DNA of 64,000 nucleotides from Daldinia sp. FL1419 (GCA_025201765.1 MU623352.1:248001-312000), one strand, 5' to 3'. Positions 1 through 11,490 are shown, numbered from the stretch's first letter. Program-made: numbers and translations. Notes: a model not told the origin generated them from the letters alone.

Positions 1-53
1 TTAGTCTGTTCTATTTCTGCTTTGCTTGGAATACAGAAATGATTGAAGATACC

Positions 54-77
54 AAAGAAAGAAAGAAAGAAAGAAAG
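54..77. repeat. (GAAA)6 microsatellite
   Basis: Six tandem AAAG/GAAA units in a purine-rich stretch. It is likely to vary in length between strains. Confidence 0.9.
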
Positions 78-110
78 GGGAGAGGAGCAGGGAAAAGGGG
101 GGATTAATAC

Positions 111-135
111 GAGAAGGAGAAGGAGAAGGAGAAGG
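111..135. repeat. (GAGAAG)4 microsatellite
   Basis: About four tandem copies of a six-base purine unit, 33 bp after the GAAA tract. Confidence 0.85.
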
Positions 136-187
136 ATAAAGACACCTTGCATCTAAGAAGGGAGGGAGGGAGGCGCATTTCCATTTT

Positions 188-190
<3 letters not shown>

Positions 191-222
<32 letters not shown>
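191..222. repeat. (CA)16 microsatellite
   Basis: A perfect dinucleotide run of 16 CA units. On the minus strand it creates a spurious Cys-Val repeat in an open frame, which is not a gene. Confidence 0.95.
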
Positions 223-225
<3 letters not shown>

Positions 226-930
226 GGCATGTAGCATACGGCGTGGCCTGCCGTTGCCTTTAGGAGGATATACCCAATGTTTGCATTCCGAATTTACAGC
301 TGCTTTTGCGATAACTAAAACCCTACTGATTTATTTGATAATTACCTGCTTATACAGGCGAGTAATTTCTGACGTGCTTGAAGACCTCGTAAGTGGCGAA
401 AGAGGTGTCGGTTGGCGTAGCGTCGTAAGTGGAGGTAGGTCTATAAGTAAAGGAGAGGCCTTTTAGTAAAGAGAATAATACAGATTTCGCTTGCTTATAA
501 TCCCAGAGGCAACCGTACCTCTTATTTGACAGTGAAGTATCCTTAACAGACAATGGTATTCCTCCATATCACCACTCCTAAAACCCACGGTGGTATTAGA
601 CACTATTCCATCCAGCTACTAGATATACCCCCACCTACGTACTCGCGTCATATAGGCGTATAGACAACTCTTTTAGCACCTGTATCAATCTACCTTACAC
701 GCTCCCTTCCCTCAAGCCTCGTCTCTTATTAATCATCAATCTACCATTACTAAATATAGCCAACCCTTCCCGAGAATACGTGTTCCGGTACTAGCTCTTC
801 TTACTATCCCTGTGAGAGGCGGTATATATAAAGCCCCTCTTTGATGTATTGCGTATTATATTGTGTAGTCGGGTTAAAAACGTGCCCATCTTCGTATATA
901 GGCGTGCATAAGTATCGTATGTATACCGAA

Positions 931-2624
931 TTACCCACCGCTGAACTGCCCGTCCGCCGTACCCCTCGGGAGACAGTTGCATCTTTTCAGATTATACGTG
1001 CCCCTAAGACGAGGAAACGCCTTATCGAAAGATTCGCCTAGCGTCCAATTCTCGAACCTCCTAAGATGACGCTCAAACACGGGGTTGATCAGCAATTCAT
1101 TCCCGTCCGGACTCTGCAGCAGGGTATCCGTGGCCTCGTACGGCCAATTAAGGGATATGGTGGTAGTAAACGGGATAAAAAAGTTGTCAAACAAAAACTC
1201 GACAGGGTTATACTCCCTCGCAAGCTTCTCCCGCATATGCGGAAAAGGGAGATGATCTATCCAAGCTGGATGGGTTACTTGCAGTTGCGCTGGCGTGGGG
1301 AACGCAAAAGGGGGTAAAAGATCATAATTCTCCCGCGTAGGGCTAACCTGCCAGCGCATGACGAGAAACATATAGTACAGTACAGCTACGCGCTCCGGAA
1401 GCCCACTCATCCCCGGGAAAGCCGCCAATATGTCTGTGAAAACCTTGGAGAGTGGATGAGAGAACGCGCTGTTAGCCGGGTTAAGCAGCGATGAGACGGA
1501 AGGATATCTCGGCCCGACGATCTCCCGCGTCGGAACGCCCTCCGCGACCTGTTGACGCCTCTCTTGTAGGAACTCGAGAAGGAGGCCATCTAGAGGACAA
1601 GTCGGCGGGCTGTTCTTGATAGGGGCTGAGCTACCAACCCACGACGTCTCGACCGGTTGGAATACGTTCCGCGGAGCATACTCTATGCGATGCTGCTGGT
1701 GTTGGTGCGGCCCGCTGTTAACGGCCGGATGATTCCGAGAGGATGGGAGCAGGCCGATGTTCCAATCATGCTTGGTAGGAAGATGTTGATACCCCGGTGT
1801 GTCTTGTGCCCCGTTAACTCCGGTTTGCATCCGATTTACACGATGCGAGGGATCAAGGAGAAAATCAAGCTTCAGTTGCTCACCAGAGCCGAGGTCTAGG
1901 TTATGAAATAAGTCATGCCGTTGCTGGTTTAGCATAGCCTGAGTGAAATGCGGACTCGGGTGGGCCTGTGATTGGGCCTGAGATGACGAGTCCGCTACGG
2001 AAGAAGGAGACGTAGCACTTAGAGGTGTTGAAGCATTGTAGCTGGTAGGGGCGGAGGGTGAAGGCTGGGTAGTCTGAGCTGGCGTGACAGAAGGGATAGG
2101 GGATGCATAGGTTCCCTCAACTAAGATCGACAAGTATTAGTCTACTTACTCTTTCTCGTGCCATCACGAGGTCGGTGTGCGAGATCTATCAACAAAAAAG
2201 AAACATCATGGCATATGCATGTGTTTGACCAGATCGACTGACCTTGTTGGTTAGATAATACGGGTTGAATTAAAGATATTATAGAGGCCAACCGGCCTTT
2301 GATCTCGGCATTTTCAGCCTCGACGGCCTCCTTAGCCCGGATAGCAGCTTGGAGCTCCTGATAGGGTTGTTGTGAAGTTAATTCGCGTATCCGTCTTTCT
2401 AGGGTTTCGATCTGATTCCTGGTACGTTCGCGGATAGCCCGTTGAGCCTCCCGGTCTAAGGGAAGGAAGACGAAGGTGGTTAGCAAGGGGGTTTAAAAGA
2501 TATATGACGTTACATTATGCATATAGGGGGCATAATATGTAAAATTACGACGGCCCTGCTTACGGGGCTCAGCTCACTTGGGATTATACGACGAGAAGAT
2601 GATAGGTTTTTTTCTCTGGGCAGA

Positions 2625-2663
<39 letters not shown>

Positions 2664-3072
2664 AAAAAAAGGCTCAAGGTCAAGTAAAACTGCGGATCTA
2701 ATTACCGTTTGCTCTCTTCTTGGCAAGTTGTTCTGGTGTTAAGTTTGCTACACCCCTCGAGCTGGGACCAGACCGGCGTTTCTTAGTTCGCTGATCTTCG
2801 AGATGAGCCGAGACATGATCACGGCCTGTCTGGGGTGAGGTATTCCCGGAATCGGAGGACTGTCCATTCTCTTGAGAGGGGCCGTGATTATGCTTGTGGG
2901 GGTTACCGAGCACTTCGGGATCGTTCCGATTGTTTTCGGAAGGACTGCGGGCGCGGATGGGGTCGGTAGTGGAGGAAGATGGACGATGGTTGGTATTGGT
3001 GTTGGTGTTGGCGCTGGTTTCCGCGTCGACGAAGGTGGAGAAGGAAAAAGCCGAGTCAGCCGACGGGTGCAT
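931..3072 (-). CDS. bZIP transcription factor with C-terminal DUF3425 domain
   Basis: Predicted nuclear DNA-binding regulator. Model on the minus strand: exons 3072-2706, 2455-2243 and 2120-931, giving 589 residues. Splicing joins two open frames into a continuous basic region and zipper: exon 1 ends KKRAN, and exon 2 continues DREAQRAIRERTRNQIETLE, the family's usual bZIP core (about residues 118-140), followed by heptad-like leucines and SQQPYQELQ. The first 110 residues are Ser/Asn/Thr-rich and disordered. The C-terminal third carries the fungal DUF3425 signature (CPLDGLLLEFL, then VLYYMFLVMRW, then ENWTLGESFDKAFPRLRG). Introns are 250 bp, containing a CAA repeat, and 122 bp. The start is the first ATG in the exon 1 frame; a longer 5' exon is possible. 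The target genes cannot be inferred. Family assignment is firm, exact ends less so. Confidence 0.9.
2628..2663. repeat. (CAA)12 microsatellite inside the bZIP intron
   Basis: Twelve CAA units followed by a run of A, lying wholly inside the 250-bp intron that interrupts the bZIP basic region. Because it is spliced out, length changes would not shift the reading frame. Confidence 0.9.
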
Positions 3073-4077
3073 GTCACAAAGTACTAAAATAAGTAAAGTA
3101 ACTAGTACTAAATTGTTGTTATAAAATAGAATAAAAATACCTAGGATTGCCTTATTCCGTAGTACCTAGTACAGGTATGTAACTGGAGTATCGTAGCAAT
3201 TGGTCATTGGTATTGGTTCCCTTAGCATTGGGTAGGCGAGTTTTGGAAAGTGGGCAGTGACAGGCACACAACACTCCTTGGGCAACACTGGCCCGACGTT
3301 GGTGTCGGGGGAAAGCCTAGAGTCGTAACGATCTGACTGGTCAATTCCGTAAATGTCCCCACGTCCAACGCTTTAGTAAGCTCCACCTAAAACCCATGAA
3401 GATCGCCCCGTCATGATTCAGTAACGCCAAGTGGGTCTATCTCGGCTTAGTTAACCCTCGACTGCCTTGAGTCAGGAGATAAACCTGCCAAGGCCCAACA
3501 GAAGCCACTATCACCCGACCGTCCCGACATATTCCTATCCTGATTGGCTTGAGCTACGGGTTTAAGCTGTTAGAGCTCTGGTGGACCCGCTACCTGATAG
3601 CTACCCCCTAGTTGTAGCTCGCTTGTTAGCTTCCCTAATAGTCTTTTCTACATATGTACTGCGAAGTTCGACCTGCCACATCGTATGGAAGTACCTCTTG
3701 TAGTTTCGACATGTACCTCTAGCAGTTCTACATAGCAGCAAAATGTACTTCTAACCACATGTCACCATCGACTTACGACGAAACCAGTCTTCTCTGACAG
3801 CTGTATTAAGTGGAACTACCCTCGGGTTCCATCATCTAATACATTTGCATAACTATAGCGTTATCTAAGCTACTACCCCTTACTATATTGATAGTAGCTC
3901 CTAGTGTAAAAACCATCCTAACCGTGATAGATGCGCCGGTCTTGTTTCTCGTCAAAAAGCACCAACCTATTACTATCACTATGCGCGGACAGACCAGGGA
4001 ATGCGTGCATAATGTCCTCAAGCTAACTGCTTCTAATCCCTTCTCCCCCTTATCAACTATTCCACACCCGCATCCCA
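3073..4077. other. Spacer between NIC96 and the bZIP gene
   Basis: Contains the presumed promoter and 5' leader of the bZIP gene and the 3' end of NIC96, both on the minus strand. No open frame here shows a domain or a convincing splice pattern. I see no repeat or RNA gene. Confidence 0.5.
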
Positions 4078-7000
4078 TTAGTCCGCGGAGGCTCGAGCAA
4101 GAGCTTCGTGTAAGTGCGGCGGGAACCTGTATCTCAGCTGGCTTGTGTATGTCGTCAGATCCATGCTGATCTGCTTCAAGTTATCGCACATCATCCGTCG
4201 AGTGCCTTCGTTGCCGCTGAACTGCCCGCTCATGAGACGTTCCCTCTGCTGGATACAACAGGTAATAGTCCACATGAGGAGGTTGGGTACGTTGATGGCA
4301 ACCGTCTGGGACAGTCCCGAGAATGTTGCTGCGTAGTGTCGGATCCTCGTTGGATCGCCGTGAGCATCTAGAGGCAGGATCTCCAATGCGCGTATTTTCT
4401 GCGCGATTTTATTAGCATTCACATAACTACCATCTATGGTCTGTAGTGGGCCAAGAAACCATAAAATACTTACATCTAAGGCCTCAGGCCATTGGCCAGC
4501 CTCCACAAAGTTCTTAATATCGCTCATTTGTAAAAGGATGTGGCACGCAATCCGGTTGGGTTCTTCGACTCTCGTATAGAACATGGCGTCCTTCTCGTAC
4601 ATCGACATCATCGTCGTAGCTAGTTGGATGGGATCATCTATAGACGCTAGACTCAAGCTACTGCCGGGTTGCGCCTCCGGATCCTTGCCATCCGACCGGG
4701 GTTTAACTGGCATCAGACGCATAGGGTCCTCGCCGATCTCTAGCGAGATAGCCTCGCTCAGCGCGCGACTCACTATAGTCACTACGCTGTCGTAGTCTCC
4801 AGCCAGATGATATAACAGTACTGCATCCGTCGTCCGCCCGTTATCGTCGGCGAACCTAGCTGCTTGTAGCGTGACTGTCTTCACGAAATCATCTTCCTCT
4901 CGGAGACCGATGAGCGAGGCACGCTCTTCAACGAGACCTGCGATGCGACGTCCGTCTGGTCGGATATCACCGATGAGTTTACTAAACTCTCTGGTTTCCA
5001 AAATAAGCTCCCGTAAAGCTGCATGGCAAAGTTCTGCTTGTTGCCGTCCGGCTTCACCGCCCAAGTCCGCGTTAAGGCAGATCAGAGTCAGATAATCAAC
5101 GGCCGAGGCAACATCGGCAGCGCGGAAGTCGCGCGTGTAGTATCCTAACATCCGACCAAAGCTTAATTGCGACCTGCCACGAGTGTCGAGGGATAGAAGC
5201 GAGTCCGCCGTGGACCACGGGTCTGCGGGACGTAATAGACCATAGTACTCGAGGGCTATAGCAAAGTGGATAGCATCTACGTAAGAAAAGGTATATAGAT
5301 ATGAGATAGCTTGCTCGAACATTCCCGAGAGAATCTGTAAGAAGAAAAACATGCCAAAGGCGCCGGTGTCGTCCTCGCTAGGAGACTTTGGAAAGTGTTT
5401 ATGGCCAATATCCTTAATGCTTGTCCGTAGGTCCTGTAATCCGTACGACTCTGCGGCTACCTCGGTTGTTCTATCGTTCTCTCGGGCAAGGTTGAACTGA
5501 AGCCATATCCAGTCCTCGATCTCCGTGTTGAGGCCATCGAGACTACGATTGCTCACTTCGCAGCGTCCCACAATCTTGTAACAAGCCATGCGGTACGGGT
5601 CAATGGAGTTTTCCGGTGCCATACGAGTTCGCTGGTTGTACTCATTGTTGCAGCGTTCCTGCAATTGCCTCCTTAATCGCCTATCTGGGCTGCTGACGTA
5701 TTCGAGGAGGTATGAAGCAAAGGTGCGGTCGATACTTCGGAAGGTAGTCGACTGGGCTTTAACGTAATCGGCCGCCTCAGCGATCTTTCCAGACCGCAAA
5801 AGATAGAATACTATGGCCCAGACAAACTCGCCATCTACTTGCTGAAGATCGACATTATCAGGCACAAGATCTTTCCGCGAGTTTCGTAACCGAACATACG
5901 CCCTGATCTTGCTGATGACGTCCGGGCGACCTCCCAAATTCGCCTCTCTTGGGAATTTGGCAATGAGGCTTTCGACCTCCTGGAAAAACTTGCGCTCCAA
6001 GAAGGCATTCGCACCGTTTAGAATTCTTTTCCGCATGTCTATCGATGCAGCGGACTTATCATTGACGTCCAAATATTTATCTTTGAATTGGCGTTCTCTC
6101 GCCGTAGCATCACCTGCAAAAGTCTCCGCTTCCGGATTCTCCCCAACAATAGCCATGACAGCGTGATAGGCGTCGACTAATTGTTGAGCATGTCTATCAC
6201 CCGAACTTCCTGAAACCTGCGCAAGCTCGTGTAAGATAGGGTAAGGTTGTTTCTCGATTCGGCAAATGTTAAGTTGTCGAACACGTTCTGCAAGGCGAGA
6301 CTGTTTCTCTCTGAGGAATCGATCGTCGATCGAAGCGGAAGGATTTAGGGTACCTGGGCTTCCCGTGACTTCCTCGATATCCGTGAATTCGGTCTTGTGA
6401 CTACCAATCTTGCTAGGAGTACCAATAACCGACTTCTGTAGATTCGATCGTCCAAATGCGCTAGCCTTAAGACCTGTCGCCGAAGATCGCGTCGCCTTAG
6501 TCGTTCGTCGGGACCGCCCAAAGCCGGCTTGTGGCTCTCTAGCTGTTGCTCCCAACGGCCCTTCCACAGGACCTTCATCTCTTGTCTTAATGCCAAAGTG
6601 CTCGTAAATACGATTCCGCTGAGCTTCCCACTCCATCGTGACATTATCTTCGAGGAAGTTATCAAAGTCTCTAGCCGATCTTTCTAAACCGTCCGCAATC
6701 ATGCTTAGGGTCGTCTTCCTCTGTATATTCGAGAGATAGGTGTCGACATCAACATCCACGGCGATAGGTGCAGGGCGCTCGACGCGGCCACCGATCCGGA
6801 CATCGAAATCGTTCAACTCTCGCACAGCCGCGGCTGGTTCGACGCCGGACGCGGCCAGTATAAAACGAGCCTTGTCTTGAGCTACAGGATCCGCTCGCGG
6901 GCCGAGCTTTCGAAGACGCTGACGAAGGTCTCCAAGACCAAGCTCGAGGCTAGGAAGGTCTTGGAGTGATGACTGTTCGCTACCCTGTTTCTTTCCTTTT

Positions 7001-7512
7001 GCGAGCAAGCTGTCAAAATATCCTGTTGTATTGCCTTGGGGTAGCACACTAGGATTTATCGGACCAACTCCAAGAACAGATTGCCCTATAGGGGCGGGCT
7101 GAGTAGTAGAAGTACCCCACATACTTCCGCCGCTTAGCCCAGTGCTTTGGGGATTGGACAGGATACTGGGACCGGGTTGGGGATTCTGAGGGGCCGATCC
7201 AAAACCCGGAGATGAATCTACCGTAGCTGGTTTCGGAGTATACGCACTGAAGAGGCTGCTGAGCGGAGGTGGATGGAGGGATCCAGCACCGGTGTTAGCT
7301 GTAGCAGCAGGGGTAGCCGTGGGAGCCGTGGCGGTATTGCCGAATAGCGTCGACCCAGTGCCGGCCGTAGTAGTCCCAAATAGTGATGATTTTGGCTGTT
7401 GTGGTTGTGATTGCGATTGACCGAATAACCCACTAGTCGACGAGGCGGTCGTAGTAGGTATACTGGAAGGTTGACCGGAGCCACCTGCTGCTAGATTTCC
7501 GAACAACGACAT
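4078..7512 (-). CDS. NIC96: Nucleoporin NIC96 (Nup93 family), inner-ring linker
   Basis: Structural nucleoporin of the nuclear pore inner ring, which in yeast links the Nsp1 channel complex to the scaffold. Model: exons 7512-4474 and 4398-4078, 1119 residues. The first 110 residues carry GLFG and SLFG motifs with Gln/Thr/Ala-rich linkers. A coiled-coil stretch follows, then the Nic96 alpha-solenoid to the C-terminus, which ends with the well-conserved DLTTYTSQLRYRFPPHLHEA. The whole region is open in one frame, but I remove a 75-bp in-frame intron (4399-4473: donor GTAAGT, branch GCTAAT, acceptor GCAG). Splicing gives EALD joined to KIRALEILPLDAHGDP, which fits the family, whereas the unspliced form inserts 25 unrelated residues. 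The ATG opens directly into MSLFG. Confidence 0.95.
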   Translation of the reverse strand: MSLFGNLAAGGSGQPSSIPTTTASSTSGLFGQSQSQPQQPKSSLFGTTTAGTGSTLFGNTATAPTATPAATANTGAGSLHPPPLSSLFSAYTPKPATVDSSPGFGSAPQNPQPGPSILSNPQSTGLSGGSMWGTSTTQPAPIGQSVLGVGPINPSVLPQGNTTGYFDSLLAKGKKQGSEQSSLQDLPSLELGLGDLRQRLRKLGPRADPVAQDKARFILAASGVEPAAAVRELNDFDVRIGGRVERPAPIAVDVDVDTYLSNIQRKTTLSMIADGLERSARDFDNFLEDNVTMEWEAQRNRIYEHFGIKTRDEGPVEGPLGATAREPQAGFGRSRRTTKATRSSATGLKASAFGRSNLQKSVIGTPSKIGSHKTEFTDIEEVTGSPGTLNPSASIDDRFLREKQSRLAERVRQLNICRIEKQPYPILHELAQVSGSSGDRHAQQLVDAYHAVMAIVGENPEAETFAGDATARERQFKDKYLDVNDKSAASIDMRKRILNGANAFLERKFFQEVESLIAKFPREANLGGRPDVISKIRAYVRLRNSRKDLVPDNVDLQQVDGEFVWAIVFYLLRSGKIAEAADYVKAQSTTFRSIDRTFASYLLEYVSSPDRRLRRQLQERCNNEYNQRTRMAPENSIDPYRMACYKIVGRCEVSNRSLDGLNTEIEDWIWLQFNLARENDRTTEVAAESYGLQDLRTSIKDIGHKHFPKSPSEDDTGAFGMFFFLQILSGMFEQAISYLYTFSYVDAIHFAIALEYYGLLRPADPWSTADSLLSLDTRGRSQLSFGRMLGYYTRDFRAADVASAVDYLTLICLNADLGGEAGRQQAELCHAALRELILETREFSKLIGDIRPDGRRIAGLVEERASLIGLREEDDFVKTVTLQAARFADDNGRTTDAVLLYHLAGDYDSVVTIVSRALSEAISLEIGEDPMRLMPVKPRSDGKDPEAQPGSSLSLASIDDPIQLATTMMSMYEKDAMFYTRVEEPNRIACHILLQMSDIKNFVEAGQWPEALDVSILWFLGPLQTIDGSYVNANKIAQKIRALEILPLDAHGDPTRIRHYAATFSGLSQTVAINVPNLLMWTITCCIQQRERLMSGQFSGNEGTRRMMCDNLKQISMDLTTYTSQLRYRFPPHLHEALARASAD

Positions 7513-8575
7513 CTTGCAGGTAAAACAATAGGCTGGTCACTGTTGGAAGATGGCCGAATAGCTGCAATTGGCAGCCGGAAGAAAATGACCCAATGAGTGG
7601 GTTTATGGTTTAGACGTGTGTCAGGACGTTGTGTTGATTTATTGGGGAGCTTCGAAATTTCATGGACAAGGCTGATAAAAAACAATCAACAAGGCAAAAG
7701 ACATTGCAGGTAAGCTCGCGCACGGATCACAAGCCACGCTAGGCCTTCTAGGACTGCTATGTAGCTAACGCGTCTGACAAAGTGGATAGCAACCACCTAC
7801 AAGATACACCAATCGTACCTAGGTACCTATTGTACATACCTACCAAAATACAAAGATATCTACCTAGGTACCTAACCTATAAGAATTGAAAGCTTAGAAA
7901 GTTTGACATGCGCATCTAATATCGGCAACATACATGAAATATGACAACCTACCTAAGGTTAACCTAGTCTCATACCCGCATACAACTAGCATCACCAATT
8001 ACTTTATAAACCAGCTCAAAGATATTGAAGCTGTATTAAATCTATTATGTCAAGAATCTATTACCCGACATAACTACTGTTTCTTGAAGTTCTGTATGCT
8101 TACATTCCTCATACAAACCCTAGTTACATAGATTAATGTCACGACGTACACCAAAGGAATGCATCCGTCCCGTCGTGAAAATATCAACTTCCCCAGAAAC
8201 CAACTACCCAGGTAGGTAGGTATGTAAGTAGGCCAGCCTGGTAGCACAAGGCAATCATCCATTCCACACCAGTCCTTCCATATTGTTTAGTTCCAAATCC
8301 CGTCTTTCGACAACAACGACAACAAAGGTCGCATATTTGTAGCATATTTGGCTTTACAGCCCATAGTCTATTGACTCACATCAAAGTGTGGAAATATGTG
8401 TGTATGTGTATGCAGTTAACCTGGTCTAAAAATCGCCCATTGTTTCCCTATGACATTAGTCTTTCTACAGGTGCTCTACCCTCTACCACAAGCGCCTGCC
8501 GATAAGTCCCATAGAGCGCTTTTTCAATAACACCTAGTTTCCCATACCGTACCCAAAAAGTCCCTCCTATTTTAT
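7513..8575. other. Spacer between the FGGY kinase and NIC96
   Basis: Holds the NIC96 promoter side and the FGGY kinase 3' end, both on the minus strand. Several ACCTAGGTA-type words occur at 7817-7875 and 8208-8230. No gene is supported; the 65-residue and shorter frames are AT-rich and unlike coding sequence. Confidence 0.5.
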
Positions 8576-10492
8576 CTATTTTCCGTATTCGCCACCCCAG
8601 GCGCTGGTAGCCTGGTCAACCTTGGAACGGTACTCCCGTTGGGTCCGGCATTGCTCTAGGAACACTTCATACTTGACGTCGAAGAGCTTCTTCTCGTTTG
8701 CGTCGGTTCCGGGCTTGACGAGCCGACCCGGTTTGCTCATTCGGTCCATGATGCTCCAGAGGTTCTCAGTATTGCCTTCATCATCTGCGCTTGCCGCCTT
8801 GGCACCAAGCATGGCCGCACCATGTACCACTGCGGCGTGGACGTAGCGAGGGATTAATACAGGCATATCGCAAACGGTCGCGATAAGATCCATAAGCATG
8901 TCGTTCTGGCATTGGCTGCCGGACATGAAGATAGTCTGAATGTTGTGACCCGCCTTGTTCATAGCCTCGATGATTTGTCGCGTTTGCAAGGCAATGAACT
9001 CCATAGTAGCATAGTAGTACAGAGCAAGGCCGTCAATGCTAGAGTCGGAACTGAGACCAATTACAGACCCTTTCATGTTGGGATCCGCAATAGGCGATCG
9101 GTTACCCCACAGATCACCGTAGAAGAAGAAGTGTCGTCCAAGATAGGAGACGGTGGGAGCATTGGTCTTCTCAGCTAACTCCCTCAGATGGCCGTTCATG
9201 TAGTCGTAGATGTTCATGTGCATAGCTTCCGCCAAGGGCATGACCTCCTTGTGTGCCGGGTGTGTCTCAAGAATGTGCCTTAGGAGCTCACCCGTTGCCG
9301 ATTGACCACCCTCTGCTAACCAATAGTTAGGCAGAAGGACGTCGCGGTAGGGTCCCCATACTCCATTGACGAATACGGGCTTCTCGGACATGGCAAGATG
9401 GCAGGTAGATGTACCAGCCACGGCAGCAAGTCGGGTAGAGGCTTGGGCAAGGTCGTTTGCTGGGGCGCTCTCGTCTGCGTGACCATACTCAGTGTCGACC
9501 TTGGCTCCAACGGTGCCGACCCAGCCGGCATAGGCATCAATTACACCACTGCCGACTGCAATTCCTGCCTGCAGTCCTAGCTGCTTGCTAGCGTGGTCGG
9601 ACAAGTGGCCAACGAGTTCTCCTGCACTGAAGTATTTGCCATTCTAAAGGACGAGTTAGTGAGTTGTTCGGTATAGTAGAGGCCCAATTAGAAGTAAGGG
9701 AACGGAAAGAGAGCTTACAATTCCATTGACACCTCCCATGCGCCTGAAGTTGTCTTTGGCTAGGTCACCCAGTCCGATCTCCTCGAAGAAGTTTTCCTGC
9801 CAACCCTTCTCGCTTCCATCCACGCCGATAGGAACGTAACCTTGCTTGCAGACTGTGCTGCAGAAGCTTCGGTTGTCGTTGCCAGTAGCCAGGTGGGTCA
9901 GCGCATCTGTCAAGTCGTAGAACTTGCAGCGGTCGAATAGCTCCTTGGGCATATTGTTCTTCAGCCACAAGATCTTGGGCATCTCCATTTCAATGCTCAT
10001 CTTGCCACCCACATATCGCAACAGGTTGTGGCCTGTGGCATTAATCTTGTCCGTCTCTTGGACGGGACGGTGGTCCAGCCATAAGATAACATTGCGATCG
10101 TTGCCGTCGTTCTCGAAATCCGGACCGGTAACCGGGACGGGCTGGTCGTCGTTTTCAGAAAAGACCGCGAGAGAGCAAGTAGCGTCGAAACCTAAGCCCT
10201 TGATGTGGCCAACGTCAACTCCGGACTGGTGGACGACACGCTGTACACAATGGCAAATGCAGTGCCAGATATCGGTAGTTGATTGCTCCTTTAAGCTTTA
10301 TTAGGCTCCACGTCGTACAAGTCAAGAACAAAGCAGGGAAGAGAACCCCAAAGAACATACATAGTAACCTTGCTGGGGTTGCCATAGCTTGATTGCTTCC
10401 GAGGCTAGGGCTTTGATATCTCCGGACGAGTCTATGAGACAAGCACGGGCGGAGCCGGTACCGACGTCAATACCAATGTAGTGGTCCTGCAT
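8576..10492 (-). CDS. FGGY-family carbohydrate kinase (D-ribulokinase/YDR109C type)
   Basis: ATP-dependent sugar kinase of the FGGY superfamily, most like the fungal YDR109C and animal FGGY branch that phosphorylates a pentulose such as D-ribulose; the substrate here is inferred. Model: exons 10492-10361, 10288-9719 and 9643-8576, 589 residues, introns 72 and 75 bp. The N-terminus has the phosphate-binding GIDVGTGSARA. GLGFDATCSL lies at 75-84 and ILWLDHRP follows. GIAVGSGVIDAYAGWVG is at 261-277, GTSTCHLA at 311-318, and the diagnostic GDLWGNRSP at 410-418. The actin-like ATPase fold is therefore complete. Joining the exons gives in-frame YY-EQSTTDIW and GVNGI-NGKYFSAGE, as expected for the family. 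The ATG is the only one in frame before the first motif. Confidence 0.92.
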
Positions 10493-10792
10493 GGTGTTTG
10501 TGTTAATTAAGTTGACCCACGGAGCTGCATTGGGGGGAAAGAACTCTTATAAGAAGGATCTCTCTTATATGAAACCCTTGTAGGAATGGGAACGGTAACT
10601 GTAACGGGTACGCACGTTGTCCTCGAAGTGAATTACATTCCGGGTACTAGACGGGAACTTGTTGTTAGAACCTAGGTAGCTTCAACTTGTCGGTTGTACA
10701 TGTTGTACAGATGATCAACCGGTTAAACGGTCAAACGATTAAGCGATCTGAGCAGGACGGGACGGGATCAAGGAGCTTGGGTAATCTTTTTT

Positions 10793-10828
10793 GGGAACTG
10801 GGGAAGTTGGGAAGTTGGGAAGTCGGGA
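10793..10828. repeat. Imperfect (GGGAAGTT) tandem repeat
   Basis: About four 8-bp units, the outer two diverged, upstream of the FGGY kinase start. Confidence 0.75.
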
Positions 10829-11406
10829 GCAAGGACGTAGGGACATGACTAACTCCATCGTGGGGGAAGGTGCGGCCTCAAGTCAGCCACTCTGTACCTT
10901 CTCTTGTCCGTACACAACTTGCGGTTGTAAAACGAGCGAATATGCAAAATAGAGTTAATAATCACAATAGGAAACTTTAATCCACCCAATTGTTGTGTTT
11001 TGCTCGGGTAGGACACGATGCCGAGCTACAGTTTCCCTTTCCAATCTTCAAACAATCCTTTAAAGATTGTGTGTGTATATATGTGCCTCGTATGTCAGCT
11101 TTTCGAGAAACAAGTCCGATTATGAAAACAATTCGCGCAGCTACGAGGGCCAAAAAAAGAGAAAGAGAGAGAAGAAAGCCCGATGGGAAGACCGAGGAGT
11201 AAGTAGGAAAAAAAATATTTATTATACCTACGAGTATAAAAAGGGTACAACCTCTTCAAGCCTCGTGAGCTGTCTAAGAAAAAAATACTAGTCTAAGAAA
11301 GCTACCCCCCTTACCCCCCTTCGTTCTCCTTGTTACTAGTGTACCTAAGTAAAAACCCCCTCCGCTATATCCCATATTCTCTACGGTTAAGAAACTGTCG
11401 AAACTT

Positions 11407-11490
11407 TTAGAGTGGCCTGGGTCAGCCTGGACCTTGGGCGAAGCCGGTTCGAATCCTACCCTCTTTGCGACCTTTTCGTAGGCCTTTTTT
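11407..11490 (+). other. tRNA-like fragment with Pol III B-box and T-run terminators
   Basis: The sequence at 11446-11456 matches the B-box/T-loop consensus GGTTCGANTCC exactly. A weak A-box-like TGGCC stretch lies about 35 bp upstream, and T-runs of four and six follow at 11473-11476 and 11485-11490. The predicted T-stem has two mismatches, and no acceptor stem pairs with the CCTCTTT that follows. This is more likely a decayed tRNA or tRNA-derived element than a working tRNA. A small Pol III RNA cannot be excluded. Confidence 0.3.

Larger units (their letters stand above)
1..930. other. Spacer downstream of the bZIP gene, with microsatellites
   Basis: No supported gene. The block opens with three simple-sequence tracts (GAAA, GAGAAG and CA repeats, listed separately). 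The rest is AT-rich and would contain the 3' end of the bZIP transcript, which is read on the minus strand. The short open frames here pass through the repeats or have no recognisable composition, so I do not call any of them. Confidence 0.6.
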
